This document shows, one piece after another, positions 4,966 through 6,192 of a stretch of 6,192 nucleotides of DNA. Each line of letters opens with the position of its first letter. Within the stretch, counting starts at the first letter, position 1. The DNA lies in NCBI GenBank assembly GCA_027340195.1, contig DAHWNE010000063.1, positions 1 to 6,192 on the forward strand, read 5' to 3'. This stretch comes from Acetobacteraceae bacterium. Lineage in GTDB: Bacteria > Pseudomonadota > Alphaproteobacteria > Acetobacterales > Acetobacteraceae. A program made the translations under genes and the position numbers. The notes under the pieces are model-generated. The model worked only from the letters and a program-made list of their open reading frames with translations. It did not search any database and was not told where the DNA came from.

Positions 4966-6192
4966 GGCGCTGCCTCCCGCAGCAGGGCGTCGGCCATCAC
5001 CACGCCCTGGCCCTCCGGCATCACGATCAGCGGGTTGATCTCGGCCTCCGCCACGCTCGGCAGCGCGGCGAGGCGGGAAAACGCGGCGATCGCGCGCGCC
5101 AGCGCCGGCAGATCGCCGCGCGCCAAGCCGCGATAGCCGCGCGCCGGGGCAAGCCCCTTCACGGCTTGGATCATCTCCATCGCCTCGGCTTCGCCAACCG
5201 GGGCCAGCCGCAGCACCAGGTCGCGATAGACCTCGGCCAGCACGCCGCCGGCGCCGAGCAGGACCACCGGGCCAACCGTGGGATCGCGGCGGTAGCCCAG
5301 GATTGCCTCGGCCACCCCGCGCGCCATGGGCTGCGCCAGGAAGCTGCGCGCCGCCATGCCCAGCCGCGCCCGCATCTCCGCCCCGCGCGCGGCGAGCGAT
5401 GCCGCGTCCGGCAGGTTCAGCGCCACCGCGCCCATTTCCGTCTTGTGGGCAAGCGCGGGGCCGGCCGCTTTCAGCGCCACCGGATAGGCGAGATCGGCGG
5501 GCGGGGCGGCGGGGTCGATGGCGCGGGCGGTGTCGGCCAGGCCCAGGGCGGCGAACACCGCCCGCGCGCCGGGCTCGTCATCGGCCGCCGCCAGCAACCC
5601 GGCCGCGGTGGAGAGGTCGCCCAGGTCGGCAGCCGCGCGTGGGGCTCGCCAGTCGAGGAAGGCGCGGATCGCGTCGGCGCAGGGTTCGGGGTTGCGGAAG
5701 GCGGCGATCCCGGCCTCGGTCAGCAGGCGCAGGGAGGCTTCGGCATGCGGCACCAGGAACGCCGCGACCGGATGCGGGCCGGTGGAGGCGACGATGCCGG
5801 AGACCGCATCCTGCGGGCGGAACTGCGCCGAGGAGCCGATCACCGCCACCGCCAGGTCGGCGTCCGGCGCGGCGCGGGCTTCCGACAGCGCGGTGGCGAC
5901 CGCGTCGCGGCCCATGCCGGCCAGCGTCGTGTCCAGCATATGCGCGGTGGCGATGCCGGCGATGCCGAGCCGATCGACCACCATCGCCCCGCCGCCGCCG
6001 GTGGTGGTGACCACCCGCACCGCGCGCTTCGGCGCCGCGAGCGGGCGGCGGCCGAGCAGCAGCGGCGGGAGTTCCAGCAGCGCCTCGATGGTGTCGACGC
6101 GGACGATGCCGTGGGCGCGGAAGAACGCATCCGCCGCGGCGTCGGAGCCGGCCATGGCGCCGGTATGGGTGGCAGCGAGCCTTGCCCCCGGC
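4962..6192 (-). CDS. Acyl-CoA synthetase (NDP-forming), acetate--CoA ligase family, C-terminal part
   Basis: Partial gene entering from the right edge; about 410 C-terminal residues are visible. In ADP-forming acyl-CoA synthetases the enzyme interconverts acyl-CoA, phosphate and ADP with the acid, CoA and ATP through a phosphohistidine. The first visible residues read GARLAATHTGAMAGSD, the alpha-type motif whose His (codon 6165-6167) is the expected phosphorylated residue. A second CoA-ligase domain follows (VRVVTTTGGGGAMVVDRLGIAG, about 6026-5961). Then comes an ATP-grasp domain with YPVALKAAGPALAHKTEMGAVAL (about 5483-5415), ILGYRRDPTVGPVVLLGAGGVLAEVYRDLVLRLAPV (about 5300-5196) and EINPLIV (about 5045-5025). 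The missing left part should be the CoA-binding Rossmann domain. The ATG at 6155 is not the real start, because conserved sequence continues upstream of it. The stop overlaps the aldolase start as ATGA. The acyl substrate cannot be inferred. Confidence 0.9.
   Translation of the reverse strand, partial: PGARLAATHTGAMAGSDAAADAFFRAHGIVRVDTIEALLELPPLLLGRRPLAAPKRAVRVVTTTGGGGAMVVDRLGIAGIATAHMLDTTLAGMGRDAVATALSEARAAPDADLAVAVIGSSAQFRPQDAVSGIVASTGPHPVAAFLVPHAEASLRLLTEAGIAAFRNPEPCADAIRAFLDWRAPRAAADLGDLSTAAGLLAAADDEPGARAVFAALGLADTARAIDPAAPPADLAYPVALKAAGPALAHKTEMGAVALNLPDAASLAARGAEMRARLGMAARSFLAQPMARGVAEAILGYRRDPTVGPVVLLGAGGVLAEVYRDLVLRLAPVGEAEAMEMIQAVKGLAPARGYRGLARGDLPALARAIAAFSRLAALPSVAEAEINPLIVMPEGQGVVMADALLREAAP
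4973..4978 (-). promoter_or_regulatory. eda ribosome binding site inside the upstream gene
   Basis: On the minus strand this reads GGGAGG, seven bases before the ATG at 4965. It lies within the last codons of the acyl-CoA synthetase gene, so the aldolase has its own strong binding site in addition to the ATGA overlap. Confidence 0.8.

Noticed and set aside
5303..6010. Plus-strand frame of 235 codons opposite the acyl-CoA synthetase
   Set aside because: Almost entirely Arg, Pro, Ala and Gly, with no domain; it is the complement of GC-rich codons of the real gene.

Overview
The window is very GC-rich, densely coded DNA that reads as the chromosome of an alphaproteobacterium. The evidence is a Usg-family protein (a family known essentially from Alphaproteobacteria), alphaproteobacterial-type GroES and GroEL, and HrcA/CIRCE control of groESL. 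Overall protein similarity as I remember it points to the Rhodospirillales/Acetobacteraceae side, but that finer placement is inference. I see no mobile element, tRNA, rRNA or CRISPR array.  Layout. (1) 146-1716, plus strand: a polytopic membrane protein of the O-antigen-ligase/Wzy type, closest to the exosortase-A-associated putative O-glycosylation ligases. It is followed with an ATGA stop/start overlap by a 73-residue single-pass membrane protein of unknown function. (2) 1724-1981, minus strand: usg, converging on that pair with only 7 bp between the stop codons. (3) 1982-2275: a divergent control region with two CIRCE-type inverted repeats, one on each side of a TTGACA promoter for groESL. 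The upstream repeat also covers the -35 position of a possible usg promoter. (4) 2276-4271, plus strand: groES and groEL, both intact, closed by a strong intrinsic terminator with a GCGA tetraloop at 4299-4327. (5) 4354-6192, minus strand: the C-terminal part of an NDP-forming acyl-CoA synthetase (fused alpha/beta type, running off the right edge), which overlaps by ATGA a KDPG/KHG aldolase of the Eda family.  How the genes work together. GroES and GroEL form the chaperonin and are probably repressed by HrcA through CIRCE. The ligase and its small partner are translationally coupled and probably act on cell-surface polysaccharide or glycoprotein. The acyl-CoA synthetase and aldolase are also translationally coupled, which suggests a shared catabolic route ending in pyruvate and an organic acid that is converted to or from its CoA ester; the substrate cannot be read from the window.  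Most of this is ordinary core genome. The points most worth a second look are the paired CIRCE operators and possible heat-shock co-control of usg, the unusually extended hairpin of the second CIRCE, the small membrane protein coupled to the ligase, and the aldolase with Thr where classical Eda has its substrate-binding Arg.
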